40,000 nt of DNA from Chrysomallon squamiferum (lineage: Eukaryota; Mollusca; Gastropoda; Neomphalida; Peltospiridae). The number at the start of each line of letters is the position of its first letter. The stretch's first letter is position 1. Both the position numbers and the translations under genes were made by a program. The notes beneath the pieces are model-generated. The model was not told the DNA's origin and made no database searches. It saw only the letters and a list, made by a program, of their open reading frames with translations. This document shows, in pieces, positions 28,342 to 38,916 of the stretch. Location: the NCBI GenBank assembly GCA_012295275.1, contig CM022666.1, positions 7,978,265-8,018,264 of the forward strand, read 5' to 3'.

Positions 28342-28910
28342 GTGTTAAAAAAGAAAAGAAAATGATCACTATAATTACGTTTTTCTAAGTTACATAATTA
28401 TTTTATGTGCTTAATTATAATAATGTAGTTCACATAATTAAATTATATATATTTCGCTTGCATAGATATTTTAAAGATATAAAAAAACATGATCACAGTC
28501 TTGCTTTGAAACTAATAATATTGATAACAATTATTTTTAAAATGTTGGCGTAGATTGTTTGCATTTCTTTAGCTATAACCGGAGTTTAAGCAACCGATGA
28601 TGAATTCATTCATTCTTATTATACATATATAAATATACAGTAAAAGGCAGAAGTAATTATAACATAATTTGAACATTAGTAAAGAAAATTTTCAATCGTT
28701 GGGAGACTGAAGTTCAGTAAATAAAACATACTTTCACTTTTTACCCATCTTGAGCATAGGGATATTAATCATTCTGAATTTGTTGTTTTCTTTACTACTG
28801 TCGATAATAGTGTTTGTAAAAGATTTCCTTTGCCTGGGAATACATAATTTTAATTACCATGTGAATGTTGTTTTGGGGTTTTTTTTTCCCTTTCCTTCTT
28901 TCTTTGTTAC
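27735..28910. other. Intergenic AT-rich DNA
   Basis: It contains a GATGAT/AAT tract near 27910-27970, poly-A runs near 28121 and 28240 and (AAT)n at about 28292-28340. No gene is recognised. Confidence 0.8.
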
Positions 28911-28920
28911 TTTATTTATT
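28911..28920 (-). terminator. Candidate polyadenylation signal of the LRR gene
   Basis: Two overlapping AATAAA hexamers read on the - strand, about 110 bases after the LRR stop codon. They are embedded in a TTTA repeat, so this is only a candidate. Confidence 0.45.
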
Positions 28921-29030
28921 TATTCATTTTAATTTGTCTTCATTTAATTTTTAATAACACCCCCCCTCACTATTCTGTCACTCAAAGCTCCAATCAGAAA
29001 CCACAAGAGCACCTAGGATCCAATAACAGA

Positions 29031-31403
29031 TCAGTTACCAGGTGGGGCACTTTTAGTACCTTTACGAGCCCGCTTTCCCTTTTTGGGCGTAGTCGGAGAA
29101 CGCTCTGGTTCTTCCTTTATCGGCCGATCTCTCGGTTCCCTCTCCTTGTGATGCGACTGGTTGTCGTAGACGATGTTTGCCTTCTGTCTCAGATTCTCCC
29201 ATTGTCTCGGGAAGCCGAGCACAATCCTGTTATCCGACACGTTCAGATGCTTAATGGCTGGAAGCTTGCAGATACTTTCTGGAAGAGTTTCTAAAATATT
29301 GTCGGAAAAGTCCAGTATCTCCAGGTTCCTCATCCGTTCGAATTCTCCAGGTAGCGTTTTGATGTCGTTGCCGGACGCCAGCAGCACCTTCAGCCTGTAC
29401 AGGTAGGGGAAATCTGTTGGCATTTGGTCGATGTGGTTGTTTGAGACGTTGAGATCGCGCAGCGAAGCCAGGATGTCGATTCTGTCCTGGGGAAAGTTCA
29501 AAAGTTCATTGCTGGAGAGGTTGAGGTGGATGAGTTTGTTGAGATCACCGAAATCGTCCGGCAGGAGTTTCATTGCGTTGAACGACATATCCAGGTCCTC
29601 CATCGATACGAGTTTCAAAAGGCCCGGGCTGAATTCGGTGATGGCATTGTTGGAGACATTGAGTTTCTTCAGCTTCGACAACGATTGTAGTTCAATGGGA
29701 ATCTCGGTCATATCGTTGAAGCTCATATCTAGATTCTGCAGTGCTCGCAGTTTGCTGATGCTGTTAGGAAGAACTCGGATGCTGTTGTTGGAGATATCGA
29801 GTGTGGCAAGGAGACGGAGGTTGAACACTGACGGAGGAATTTCGTCAAGTCCTAGGTTGCTGATCTCCAAGTGGCTGATATTTCTCAAATGATCCTTGTC
29901 TCCGATCACAACCAGCACCGACTTCAGTTCCAGTGGATTGTAAGTTAACGGGTTGTCGGAAAGAAACAGCGTGGCCACGGGTTTGGGCACGATAAGTTCA
30001 GTGAAAGCGTTGCTGGACACGTCCAGCGTGTGTAGCTGGTACATGTGGTCTATACTCTTTGGTATGAAGGCAATCTCGTTGTTGTTCATCTTGAACACCT
30101 CAAGGTTGCGCAGTTTGCGCAGGTCTGAAGGAATGGCAGCTAGTCGATTGTTAGATATATCCAGAGTCAAGAGAATCTGGTCCATGCCGACGGACTCAGG
30201 CAGGACGCTCAGTTTATTCTTCGCCACGATCAAAGATTTCAGTGTTTTTATACTGCCAACCGCTTCTGGCAGCTCTTTGATGCCATTGTCAGAGAGATCG
30301 AGCGTCTTCAGTGATTTCATTTGATGTATCTCGTCTGGGACTACCTCGATGCTGTTCGAAGATAAATACAAATGCTCCAACGACGGCAAGTTGACGGCGA
30401 ACTTCATCGAATTGAGCTTGTTTCCGGAGAGATTAATCGTTTCGATGTATTTCAGATCGTTTATCCCTTTCGGAACGAACTCGATAAGGTTGTTGGCCAT
30501 GTTGAGGACTTTGAGTCTGTGCAGCTTCTCCATGTCGTTGGGTAAGGCCACTATCTCGTTGTGGGAGGCGTCAAACGAGTCCAGTGCATAACCGAGACTA
30601 CAGATTTCGTCCGGAAGCACCTTAATGCGATTGTACGATACGTCCAGATGACTCAAGTATTTGACCATTCCTATCTGCGGTGGAAGTTCCTCCAGGGCAT
30701 TGTGGGACAGATTCAACCACGTCAAGCATCGAAGTCTGTCCACCGAATCGGGAATGGTTGCCACGGAGTTATCGGACAAGTCGATCCTTTTGATGATAGG
30801 GTTTTTAACGGTTGCCGGCGGCAGCTCTGTTATTCGATTGCCCTTCAGGTCGACAAAACCCGGCAGCTCATAAAGTCCTTTCTTCAGCGACTTGATGATA
30901 TTGTGCGACGCGTCCAGATAAACTAACGAAGGCGATTTCCCTATATTCTTCGGAAGCGCTCGGAGTCGGTTGTTGGCTGCCATCAGCCTGGTGAGTGCGG
31001 TCGCCTTGTGGATGGCGCGAGGAAGAGACTTGATGCTGTTGTTGGTCATCTCGAGCACCTGCAGCTTCTTCATCTTCGACACCGTGGCCGGGAACGTCGT
31101 CATGTTGTTGTTTCTGACGTCAATCAGTTCGACGTTCTGCATGGCGGCCAGAGACTTGGGCAGCTTCTTGATTCTGTTGTTCTCCGCTGTGAATTTCACC
31201 GTCAGCTCGCACAGCTCTTCGTTCGAGTAGATCTCAATGGGCAGACGGACCATGTTGGCCGTGCCGAAGTTCAAGTGTACTTTCTTCCCGTCTGGCAATC
31301 GCTTGATGTAGATTTTCTTCAGAGGCTCCGGCAAGGAGATGATCTTGCTGCCTGGACCCGTGGCAGGGGGAGGCTTTTCTTCCTTCTTCCGACGTTTGTT
31401 CAT
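29031..31403 (-). CDS. Intronless SHOC2/Ras-group-type leucine-rich repeat protein, 790 aa
   Basis: The start is the first ATG after an in-frame TAG eight codons upstream, in a favourable context (A at -3). The stop is TGA at 29031-29033. The protein has a basic start (MNKRRKKEEK), then from about residue 58 to 735 roughly 29 tandem repeats of about 23 residues of the form LxxLxxLxLSxNxIxxLPxxI, and a charged tail (about 750-790) with KEEPERSPTT and KKGKRARKG, a possible nuclear signal. There is no signal peptide, membrane segment, kinase, death or GTPase domain, so it should be an intracellular scaffold binding partners on its concave face. Repeats of this kind occur in SHOC2, LRRC40 and plant PIRL proteins, but 29 repeats and this N-terminus match none I recognise. 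The gene has no intron and is much more GC-rich than its surroundings, which could mean an old retrocopy. Partner and process are unknown. Confidence 0.9.
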   Translation of the reverse strand: MNKRRKKEEKPPPATGPGSKIISLPEPLKKIYIKRLPDGKKVHLNFGTANMVRLPIEIYSNEELCELTVKFTAENNRIKKLPKSLAAMQNVELIDVRNNNMTTFPATVSKMKKLQVLEMTNNSIKSLPRAIHKATALTRLMAANNRLRALPKNIGKSPSLVYLDASHNIIKSLKKGLYELPGFVDLKGNRITELPPATVKNPIIKRIDLSDNSVATIPDSVDRLRCLTWLNLSHNALEELPPQIGMVKYLSHLDVSYNRIKVLPDEICSLGYALDSFDASHNEIVALPNDMEKLHRLKVLNMANNLIEFVPKGINDLKYIETINLSGNKLNSMKFAVNLPSLEHLYLSSNSIEVVPDEIHQMKSLKTLDLSDNGIKELPEAVGSIKTLKSLIVAKNKLSVLPESVGMDQILLTLDISNNRLAAIPSDLRKLRNLEVFKMNNNEIAFIPKSIDHMYQLHTLDVSSNAFTELIVPKPVATLFLSDNPLTYNPLELKSVLVVIGDKDHLRNISHLEISNLGLDEIPPSVFNLRLLATLDISNNSIRVLPNSISKLRALQNLDMSFNDMTEIPIELQSLSKLKKLNVSNNAITEFSPGLLKLVSMEDLDMSFNAMKLLPDDFGDLNKLIHLNLSSNELLNFPQDRIDILASLRDLNVSNNHIDQMPTDFPYLYRLKVLLASGNDIKTLPGEFERMRNLEILDFSDNILETLPESICKLPAIKHLNVSDNRIVLGFPRQWENLRQKANIVYDNQSHHKEREPRDRPIKEEPERSPTTPKKGKRARKGTKSAPPGN

Positions 31404-31449
31404 TTTGTACTCGTGTGTGTTCTCCTAATCAGTTCATCATCTAAAATAA

Positions 31450-31547
31450 CAATAATAATAATAATTATTATTATTATAGTACTACTAGTAGTAATGATAA
31501 TAATAATAGTAATAAAAGTAATAGTAGTAGTAACAGTAGTAGTAGTA

Positions 31548-31590
<43 letters not shown>

Positions 31591-31613
31591 GTAAATAATA
31601 ATAATAATAATAA

Positions 31614-31648
<35 letters not shown>

Positions 31649-31730
31649 ACAGTAGAAGTAGTAAATAATAATAATAATAACAACAACAATACAGCGAAAG
31701 CAACAGTAGCAGCAGAAGCAACAATAACAA
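31450..31730. repeat. AAT/AGT/ACA trinucleotide mosaic
   Basis: Alternating blocks of AAT, AGT and AACA units about 50 bases upstream of the LRR start codon. It is probably in or next to its 5' untranslated region or promoter. Confidence 0.95.
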
Positions 31731-31919
31731 CGACAACAATACAAATAGTCTACTGCATTTTTTAATGCAATATTTTAAATAATTTTTTGTATTGCAAAAC
31801 AATTCGAAAACTGTAAGGTATCAGTAGTTCTGTTACCCCAAAACCGTTTCAGAATTAAAAGCCTTTCTGATTTTGGGATTTCGAATAAGAAAATCTGAAT
31901 AACAATGACAGCGTTAAAA

Positions 31920-31925
31920 TAATAA

Positions 31926-31968
<43 letters not shown>

Positions 31969-32215
31969 TAGTAGTAATTCAGCTATAGCCATAATAATTA
32001 TAACGTTTGTACAAATAATAGTAATAGGAGAAGTAGCAACAACAGCAATAGCAGATGTAGTAGTAGTACTAGAAGAAATACTGGTAGTAGAATAGTGGCA
32101 ATAATAGTTGTTGTGGTAGTAGTAGATGCAGTGGGATGACAGTAATAGTAGCAGTAGTAGTAGTAACAGAGTTGTTGTGATAGTTGTAGAAACAGTTATG
32201 ATCGTAGCAGCGCAG
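31920..32215. repeat. TAG/CAG-type trinucleotide mosaic
   Basis: (TAG)n at about 31926-31970, followed by degenerate AGTAGT, AGCAAC and GTAGTAG blocks. Confidence 0.9.
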
Positions 32216-32595
32216 TTTATCAAGCAACTGAAGTAATAGCATCATAAACAACAGCAACGATAATAAACTGCAAGAATGCAACCATAATCAAAAAGCTTTA
32301 AATATCTATTCACAAATGTATTAAATCAGCAGCATTATGATAATGGAAAACCACTGACATTGTAATTCAGGTTTTGACAGGCAAAATGAGGATCATAGAC
32401 TAAGTGCTAAATTAACATTTGCCTGTACCATTTTACATTCTGTGATAACTGTTATTATTCTGTCGAGATATTGAGCTACAATCTATAATTCGATTTTTGG
32501 AATCACTAACGAAAATTACCATACTATTAGCCAGTTGTTTTCAAAGTTCCTATTCATTTAGTGAGCAACATATTTCATGCATTGTCGTAATTATC

Positions 32596-32680
32596 TGACG
32601 TCAGTCTTGACCCCATGATGACATAGATCTATTGACGTCATAACACTTTTGACTTTAGGGGTGATTGTTTGAAAAGTAAT

Positions 32681-32759
<79 letters not shown>

Positions 32760-33041
32760 TAGTTTCATTATTGCTGTTATTGTTATTGTTGTCATTGCTA
32801 TTATTGTTATTGTGTTATTATTGTGGTTTTTTTTAATTATTGTTATTAGTAGTAGTAGTAGCAATAATAGTATTACTGGTGTTGTTGTTCTTATTGTTGC
32901 CATTATTATCGACACTGTTATTTGCTATTGTTGATGTGTTGTTGTTATTGTTATTGCTATTATTTTTGTTTTTATTATTTATATTGTTATTGTGGTTGTT
33001 AGTACTATTATTAGGTATACCAGAACGAGGCCCTGACGTCA
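32596..33041. promoter_or_regulatory. Three perfect CRE palindromes
   Basis: TGACGTCA is present at 32596-32603, 32633-32640 and 33034-33041. They lie 1.2-1.6 kb upstream of the LRR start codon, with a long ATT microsatellite between the second and third. Binding by ATF/CREB-type bZIP factors is established for this octamer; use here is inference. Confidence 0.4.
32680..33015 (+). repeat. (TTTA)n, (ATT)n and TTG/TTA mosaic
   Basis: (TTTA)n at 32681-32715 passes into (ATT)n to 32758, then into degenerate GTTATT and TAGTAG blocks. Open frames here on both strands are artefacts. Confidence 0.95.
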
Positions 33042-33417
33042 GACCAATTATTTCGTTCTTTCTTGTGCGACTGTCTGTACCAACAGGTCGAAGTTTTAGA
33101 AACGCATAAAGAGAACAATTTCTCGACGTAGTTCGCGCTGTACAGAACACTGTCCTGCTAGTTTTGTTTTCATCTTGAGAAAAACAGTGCAGAAAAGACG
33201 TGTTTCAAAAACACGACGGTCAATTTACGAATATGATTAATGTTTTTCTTGAAACCTTGCTAGTAGTTTGTTTTGTTTTTAACGAAGAATTATACATAGT
33301 AGGTAGAAAATAGTACTTTCCGCTATTTGGGCCTGCCCATGTAATTTTCCAAAATAAAATCTCAACACCAAAAAGCAGATCTATAACATCATCATCCATT
33401 ATAGTATTACAAGAATA

Positions 33418-33745
33418 ATATCTGCTGTATTTAACGGTAACATAATAATCTTTGTTGAATTTAACGATAACAGTAATATCTGTTGAATTTTACGGTAATA
33501 TATAATATTTGCTGTGTTTAAAGGCAGCATAATATTTTTTAGATTATAACGAGAACTAAAAATGTCTTTTGCATTTAATGGTAACAATGATATCTGTACA
33601 ATTTAACAATAACGTAATGACCGTTGTATTTAAAGGTACTTTAATAATACCTCCTGCATTTAACAGTAACGTAAAGAAATCTGTTGAATTTTACAGCTAT
33701 TTAACAGTATCACGGTTTAACGGTTACCTGTTGTATTCAGTGATC
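33418..33745. repeat. Degenerate tandem array, about 30-35 bp unit
   Basis: Units of the form CTGTTGAATTTAACGGTAAC followed by ATAATAAT recur around ten times with drift (for example TATTTAACGGTAAC, GAATTTAACGATAAC, GAATTTTACGGTAAT, GCATTTAACAGTAACG). A 70-codon frame over it is not supported as a gene. Confidence 0.85.
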
Positions 33746-34049
33746 GAAATGTTACAGCTAATTATAGCTCAAATTAATTAAATGTTAAAATACTGGATTG
33801 TGTATGTAATAATGAAACTGGACTCTGGAGATTACGAAACGCGAAGATAAACTAAATTAGCTGTAATAGCAGCTACGTGAAGTGTCGTTTTGTGATAACG
33901 TGGTTGAACTGTAATCGATTTTCTTTTTCTTTTTCTTTCTCTTGGTTTTTTTTTTTTTTTTTTTTTAATTAAGTAATTTTTTTTTTTTTTTTTTAATTGT
34001 TTTCATTTGATAAAGCATATTTATTACAAAACTGCTCATTGTATTTTTT

Positions 34050-34094
34050 ATTATTTATTTATTTATTTATTTATTTTTTATTTATTTATTTATT

Positions 34095-34156
<62 letters not shown>
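34050..34156 (+). repeat. (TTTA)n then (ATT)n microsatellite
   Basis: TTTA units pass into about 17 ATT units, followed by ACAC/ACAT-rich sequence to about 34205. Long T-runs precede it at 33948-33994. Confidence 0.96.
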
Positions 34157-34158
<2 letters not shown>

Positions 34159-34279
34159 TCATTCATAATTACACACACAACACATACACGCACATACACA
34201 AGCATGCACTGTATCGTTTACAATCAATAAAAAATTCAAATGTAAACTGTAACCCCCTCCCCCAGTAACAACATAGTAT

Positions 34280-34760
34280 TTTTTTTTTCACACCCAGCAC
34301 TCGTTCTGCGTATTTCAGGAAGGTTACGTACCGCTATTTACAACATCTCGTCCTCTTCAGAAAAATCACGCATTTCTAAAACTCTCCGTTATAAACAACA
34401 CTGTCACCGTTTTATCTGCCGCTATATATCACAGGGAGAGTTTGTTATTTTAACACACGAGAAGAACGCGCTCCTCCGCCCATCGAAACACAATACAGGC
34501 GGTAGGCAGCCCACGTTTTCCGGGTCTACCCTCTCCCCCAACGCTCCCTGTTGCTTGGTGACAGTGACTTGCACGCCAAACAAAGTGGGCGTTTTGCTAT
34601 CATTGGATTTCAATGGTTAAGTAAACATCAACGTGATAAATGGCGAAATGGCAACAGGGTTCGATAAGGCACATAGACTGTAGAGCGTGGAAACTTGATC
34701 TGGCCGGTTTTTAATTTATAAGCGACGCTTAGCGTATCGAAATTGTACTGTTCATTCGTA
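34280..34760. other. Less AT-rich island, no gene recognised
   Basis: CpG dinucleotides are visibly more frequent here than around it. It has CCAAT-like ATTGG near 34602 and an X-box-like GTTGCTTGGTGAC at 34550-34562. A 63-codon - strand frame (34422-34613) has no recognisable similarity. It could be a promoter or enhancer island, but no transcript is evident. Confidence 0.4.
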
Positions 34761-35615
34761 GACACGTTTGAAAGTTACGGGTAGTATTAGTATATTTACT
34801 TATTTATCATAGCTGCATACATTATATACATATATATAGACACCACTATGTTATACACATGAATAGGAACATACCTTAATACATCTATACATACGAATGA
34901 ATGAATGAATGAACAAATGAATGAACAAAAATATATCGGCTATTGGGTGTCAAATCGATATATACATATATACCATACGTACATACGTACGTACGTTTAT
35001 ACATACATACATACCTAACATAATATATATATAAGACATTTAAGGGAACCTAAGAAATGCTTGTTATTTTCTGACATTAAATATCAGTAAAGTCACCATC
35101 GTTCACAAACTTCTATTTAGAAACGTAATCAATCTCCACCATATTCAGTTACTAACCAAACCTCTCAAAAGTTCTTCAAATTACCGAGAGTCAAACCCAG
35201 CTAAGAAATACACTGGATACGACCCCTAAAAGTGATTTGTTGTTGTTCTGTAGAGCAAAGACAGATTGCCAGTTAACAAAAGGAGCTGAACAGTGTGAAC
35301 TAAAGGCTAAGAACGGGGCAAGGGTAGACGAATGGATATTAAGTAAAAACGCTAAGCGATACTTCAAAGAACCGTTTTGGTTCTTTTCAATGTGCCTCAG
35401 TTTAATGGATGTATAGAACTAGGTGTATGTAACAGCGCAGTGTGTGATATTAAATTCAGAGCTGTTGTTGGTAATGGGAAAAGTCTCCCAGGGCGGGTAT
35501 AATACTGTTGACGCGATATTCTGCCACTTTATAATGGTCACTTGATGCACGGTGCAACAGTACAGAACGATTAAATGTGACCGTAATTACTAATATAATA
35601 CAGGTGATAGTTTTC
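34761..35615. other. Intergenic DNA, short repeats only
   Basis: It has GAAT repeats near 34896-34925 and TACG/CATA repeats near 34975-35015. No gene is recognised. Confidence 0.75.
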
Positions 35616-35631
35616 TGGTTTATTGTTTCTG

Positions 35632-35809
35632 TTATTATTATTATTATTATTAGTAGTAGTAGTAGTAGTAGTAGTATTAGCAGTAGTACTAGTAGTAGTA
35701 GTAGTATTGTTGTCGTTGTTGTTGTTATTACTATTATTATCATCTTCATCCAATAGTTGTTATACTCTCATTTCTACTACTAGTACTACCACTGATGCTG
35801 TTACTACTA

Positions 35810-35903
<94 letters not shown>
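35632..35903 (+). repeat. ATT/TAG/ACT mosaic ending in (GA)n of about 45 units
   Basis: ATT passes to TAG, then GTT, then ACT blocks, then a pure GA run from about 35815 to 35902. Confidence 0.97.
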
Positions 35904-35904
<1 letters not shown>

Positions 35905-36568
35905 GTAAATTAACGAATGAAAAGTAGAGGACTAAATATTTTTTTTTATTTATTTGTTGTTGAGTCGTTTTCATAAATATTCCACATGATAATTGCTTGA
36001 GAAAATGTTATTATATTCCTTCTATACAATTAACAAAGCGATTTTTAAGCTTCCTTAACATTAGTCAAGCGGAAAGTTACGAAAATTATCGACGAGTGTC
36101 GAAATGACCTTTACTACGAATCAAAATTAATTATTTATCAACAGACTGTGCGAGTATTTATTTATTTCCTGTTATGAATTTGTTTTGTTTTCAGTGAAAT
36201 ATATCTTAGATGTATTTTGAGTAAAATAATATTTACATCTGTTTTGAGTAAAATATATTTTACATTCGTTTATATATTCGTCATTTTAGTTTTGTATCAA
36301 ATTATGTTTCTAAATAAATATTTTGCGTGTATATACTGAACGGTAAAAGCATAGTTTATAATCAAGCTCACAGCTAACTTAATTATTAATAATTATATAA
36401 CAGTAGTATTACTACATCAAAATAGAACCACACACACCTTCATTAGACATAGACAAAGGGAGGGAAAGACAGACAGACAAACAGAGGAAGCAAGGAAAGG
36501 AAGACAGGGCAGAGCTAGAGATAGACAAATACACTCATAGTGAGGAGGAGAAAGATGAAGAAGAAAAA

Positions 36569-36572
<4 letters not shown>

Positions 36573-36638
<66 letters not shown>
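36573..36638 (+). repeat. (GA)n microsatellite, about 32 units
   Basis: A pure GA run preceded by a 150-base purine-rich stretch (GACAGACA, GGAAGG, GAAGAAG). The Leu-Ser-rich - strand frame here is an artefact. Confidence 0.97.
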
Positions 36639-36641
<3 letters not shown>

Positions 36642-37049
36642 TAACAGACAGTACAGTATCTCTGTTAACGTAATATTATTATAATGTCTCACTTCAGCAG
36701 TTCATGTAAAAAAATAAAAATAAAAATAATACAACACGAACATATTATCTTGAACAATGGAAATAATAATAATTATTTACAGTGTCAGTGTGTAGGTCAA
36801 AATACATAACTGATCCCCACCCCAGCAAACGGTAACATCGAATGTCAGAATGTTCCTTGTTTTTCACGTGATATGATTATCTGAACTGTGCTTTTGTTGA
36901 AATTACGGTGAAAGACCCCGTAACTTCTAAACAAAGAAAAACAAAAATGTCAGCTCTGTCGAGACACCTATCATGAGGTGCAATCGGCACATCCTCTAGT
37001 CAACCAAGCGATTTTATTATCATTAGTCCTTATATTATTTATTTGGGTA

Positions 37050-37081
<32 letters not shown>

Positions 37082-37209
37082 ATTAATTTTTTATTATTTT
37101 TGTTGTTGTTGTTGAAATTATGAAGATAATTTCCATTTCTAAAATTATTTTCACCATAAAAAAATTTATAAATTAAAAAAAAAATCAAAGTCAAAATGTA
37201 CAAATTTTA

Positions 37210-37590
37210 ACATCACGATCCCCCACCCCCCACCTATCCCCCACCCCACCTATCCCCCACCACCCTTTACAGCGGGACTGTTTTCTACTGTCGATATCCC
37301 ACCGCGGTTTGTGGTGATTAATGCAGAGCTATAATTAACCTTTGGCACACCGCTGCTCTCTTTCGGTTTGTCGTGCCCATTACACCACTCGACTACAACA
37401 ATGACGACCGAGTAACTGTTGTTGAGAAGGAGCAGTGAACAAGCGCAAACTCCTGTTAACATCGTATTACGGTGTGAATAGCGCGCTTGCAGGCTTTTCT
37501 GACTCGCTGGAAACACGGCCAGGCACTGCAGGCACACAACAGTCCTTTATGCGAAAACAAAACACCAGCCTAATGCTTTCGAACGTGGTA
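37210..37590. other. C-rich tract and less AT-rich island
   Basis: A (CCCCCACC)-type tract at about 37220-37265 is followed by 320 bases with higher GC. On the - strand, TAGTCGAGTGGTGTAATGGG (about 37380-37399) resembles a pol III A box, so a worn tRNA-derived SINE is possible, but I cannot see a convincing B box. Two short open frames here have no recognisable similarity. Confidence 0.35.
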
Positions 37591-37593
37591 ACA

Positions 37594-37986
37594 AACGAGG
37601 CTGTTTTCAGTTTTATAATTCACAAGCCGTGGCTTAAAAACTGTACGTAACAGACAAATAAAAATGAGGTTAACTTATTTGAACTTGAATATTTTTGACG
37701 AGTTGCGCGGCATGAGAGAATAATAATAAGCTGACTAATTTGAATGTGATATATCTGACTGAAAAAACGAGGCTATTTTTGATTTGATGCTTTATTAGTT
37801 TGCGACATATAAAAAGTTGTGGTATAAAAAATGTTATATAATAAATAAATAAGAAAGACGTTAACTCTTTTGGAGTTGGTATATTTCACTAACAAATGAA
37901 ACTATTTATAATTTTATAATTCACAAGATGTTGCATAGAAAAAATATGTATGTAGCAGGACAAATAATAATAATAATAATAATAAT

Positions 37987-38065
<79 letters not shown>

Positions 38066-38115
38066 TGACTAACAAAAACGAGGCTATCTTTAATCTTATG
38101 TTTAATTAGCAGCAA
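37594..38115. repeat. Degenerate tandem array, units of 130-180 bp, with (AAT)n inside
   Basis: AACGAGGCTRTTTT-like landmarks occur at 37594, 37766, 37894 (degenerate) and 38077, with TTTATAATTCACAAG in two copies and GACTAAC-type spacers. An (AAT)n run at about 37964-38062 has expanded inside the third unit. Confidence 0.85.
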
Positions 38116-38142
38116 CATAACAAATGATACTCTTTTAAATTT

Positions 38143-38152
38143 GCTTCTTCTT

Positions 38153-38181
<29 letters not shown>
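38143..38181 (+). repeat. (TTC)n microsatellite
   Basis: About 12 TTC units, followed by ATT. Confidence 0.96.
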
Positions 38182-38183
<2 letters not shown>

Positions 38184-38745
38184 TTATTATTTTTTGTTTG
38201 TTATTTTATTTTAATTTTTTTTAATTATTATTATTTGTTTTACTGCCATTGACATCAGAAACCAACCACATTTTTGTTAACTTGATATAAAGCAAGGAAA
38301 TATATTCATCGGATATACGTGTTACTTAAAAAGAAGAAAAAAAACATAACCCCCAAAACAAAAGCTTATAAAATATAAGACGCATTCTTATACATGTCTT
38401 ATACTAAAGGAAAGAGCAGAGTCATAAAAGGTGGCGGGATATATCCTTGTTACTGCGTCCATAGCTTATATCCCGTTCCAACCAGTAACCGGTTTATCAA
38501 AAGTCGTTATTCGTGTTTCCATGGAAGGTGCCTATCGGTAAGAGTAACCCATGGAGCGACAGTAGGTGTACTCTTTCAAATTCATTAATACTTTAGAAAT
38601 ATACTTATACCAATAACGAGTTCCTAATAACAGTCAGTATTAAAATGTATTCAAGAGTTAAGCTTTGCTTCTATTTAACAACGGGATAGTTTAAATGGTT
38701 GTATAAACACGTATACAGTTATTTATCCTATTCGTTAAAGTAGAA

Positions 38746-38916
38746 ATTCGTGTTGAATTGGAATGAGAAATACTAATAATTGTTTACTTATATTAAATGA
38801 AAAATCTATACGTGAACTTGTATTAACCTACATTTTAGTGATTATCTTTACTATAGATTTTTCATTTAATATAAGCAAACATTTATTAGTATTTCTCATT
38901 GTAATTCAACACGAAT
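38746..38916. repeat. 65-bp inverted repeat with 41-bp loop
   Basis: The left arm 38746-38810 and right arm 38852-38916 are reverse complements at 61 of 65 positions by my count. The ends are ATTCGTGTTGAATT and AATTCAACACGAAT. A transcript would fold into a long hairpin. The length and terminal symmetry also fit a miniature inverted-repeat element, but no clear target-site duplication is visible. Confidence 0.9.

Noticed and set aside
29173-31598. Open frames of up to 196 codons on the + strand over the LRR gene
   Set aside because: They are antisense shadows of a GC-rich, repeat-structured coding region. The - strand frame has clear LRR consensus throughout.
31400-32281. Poly-Leu/Tyr/Ile/Thr open frames upstream of the LRR gene
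   Set aside because: They are frames of the TAA/TAG/ACA repeat mosaic with no other support.
34422-34613. 63-codon - strand frame in a less AT-rich island
   Set aside because: It shows no recognisable similarity and no splice or start evidence. Short frames are expected by chance in less AT-rich DNA.
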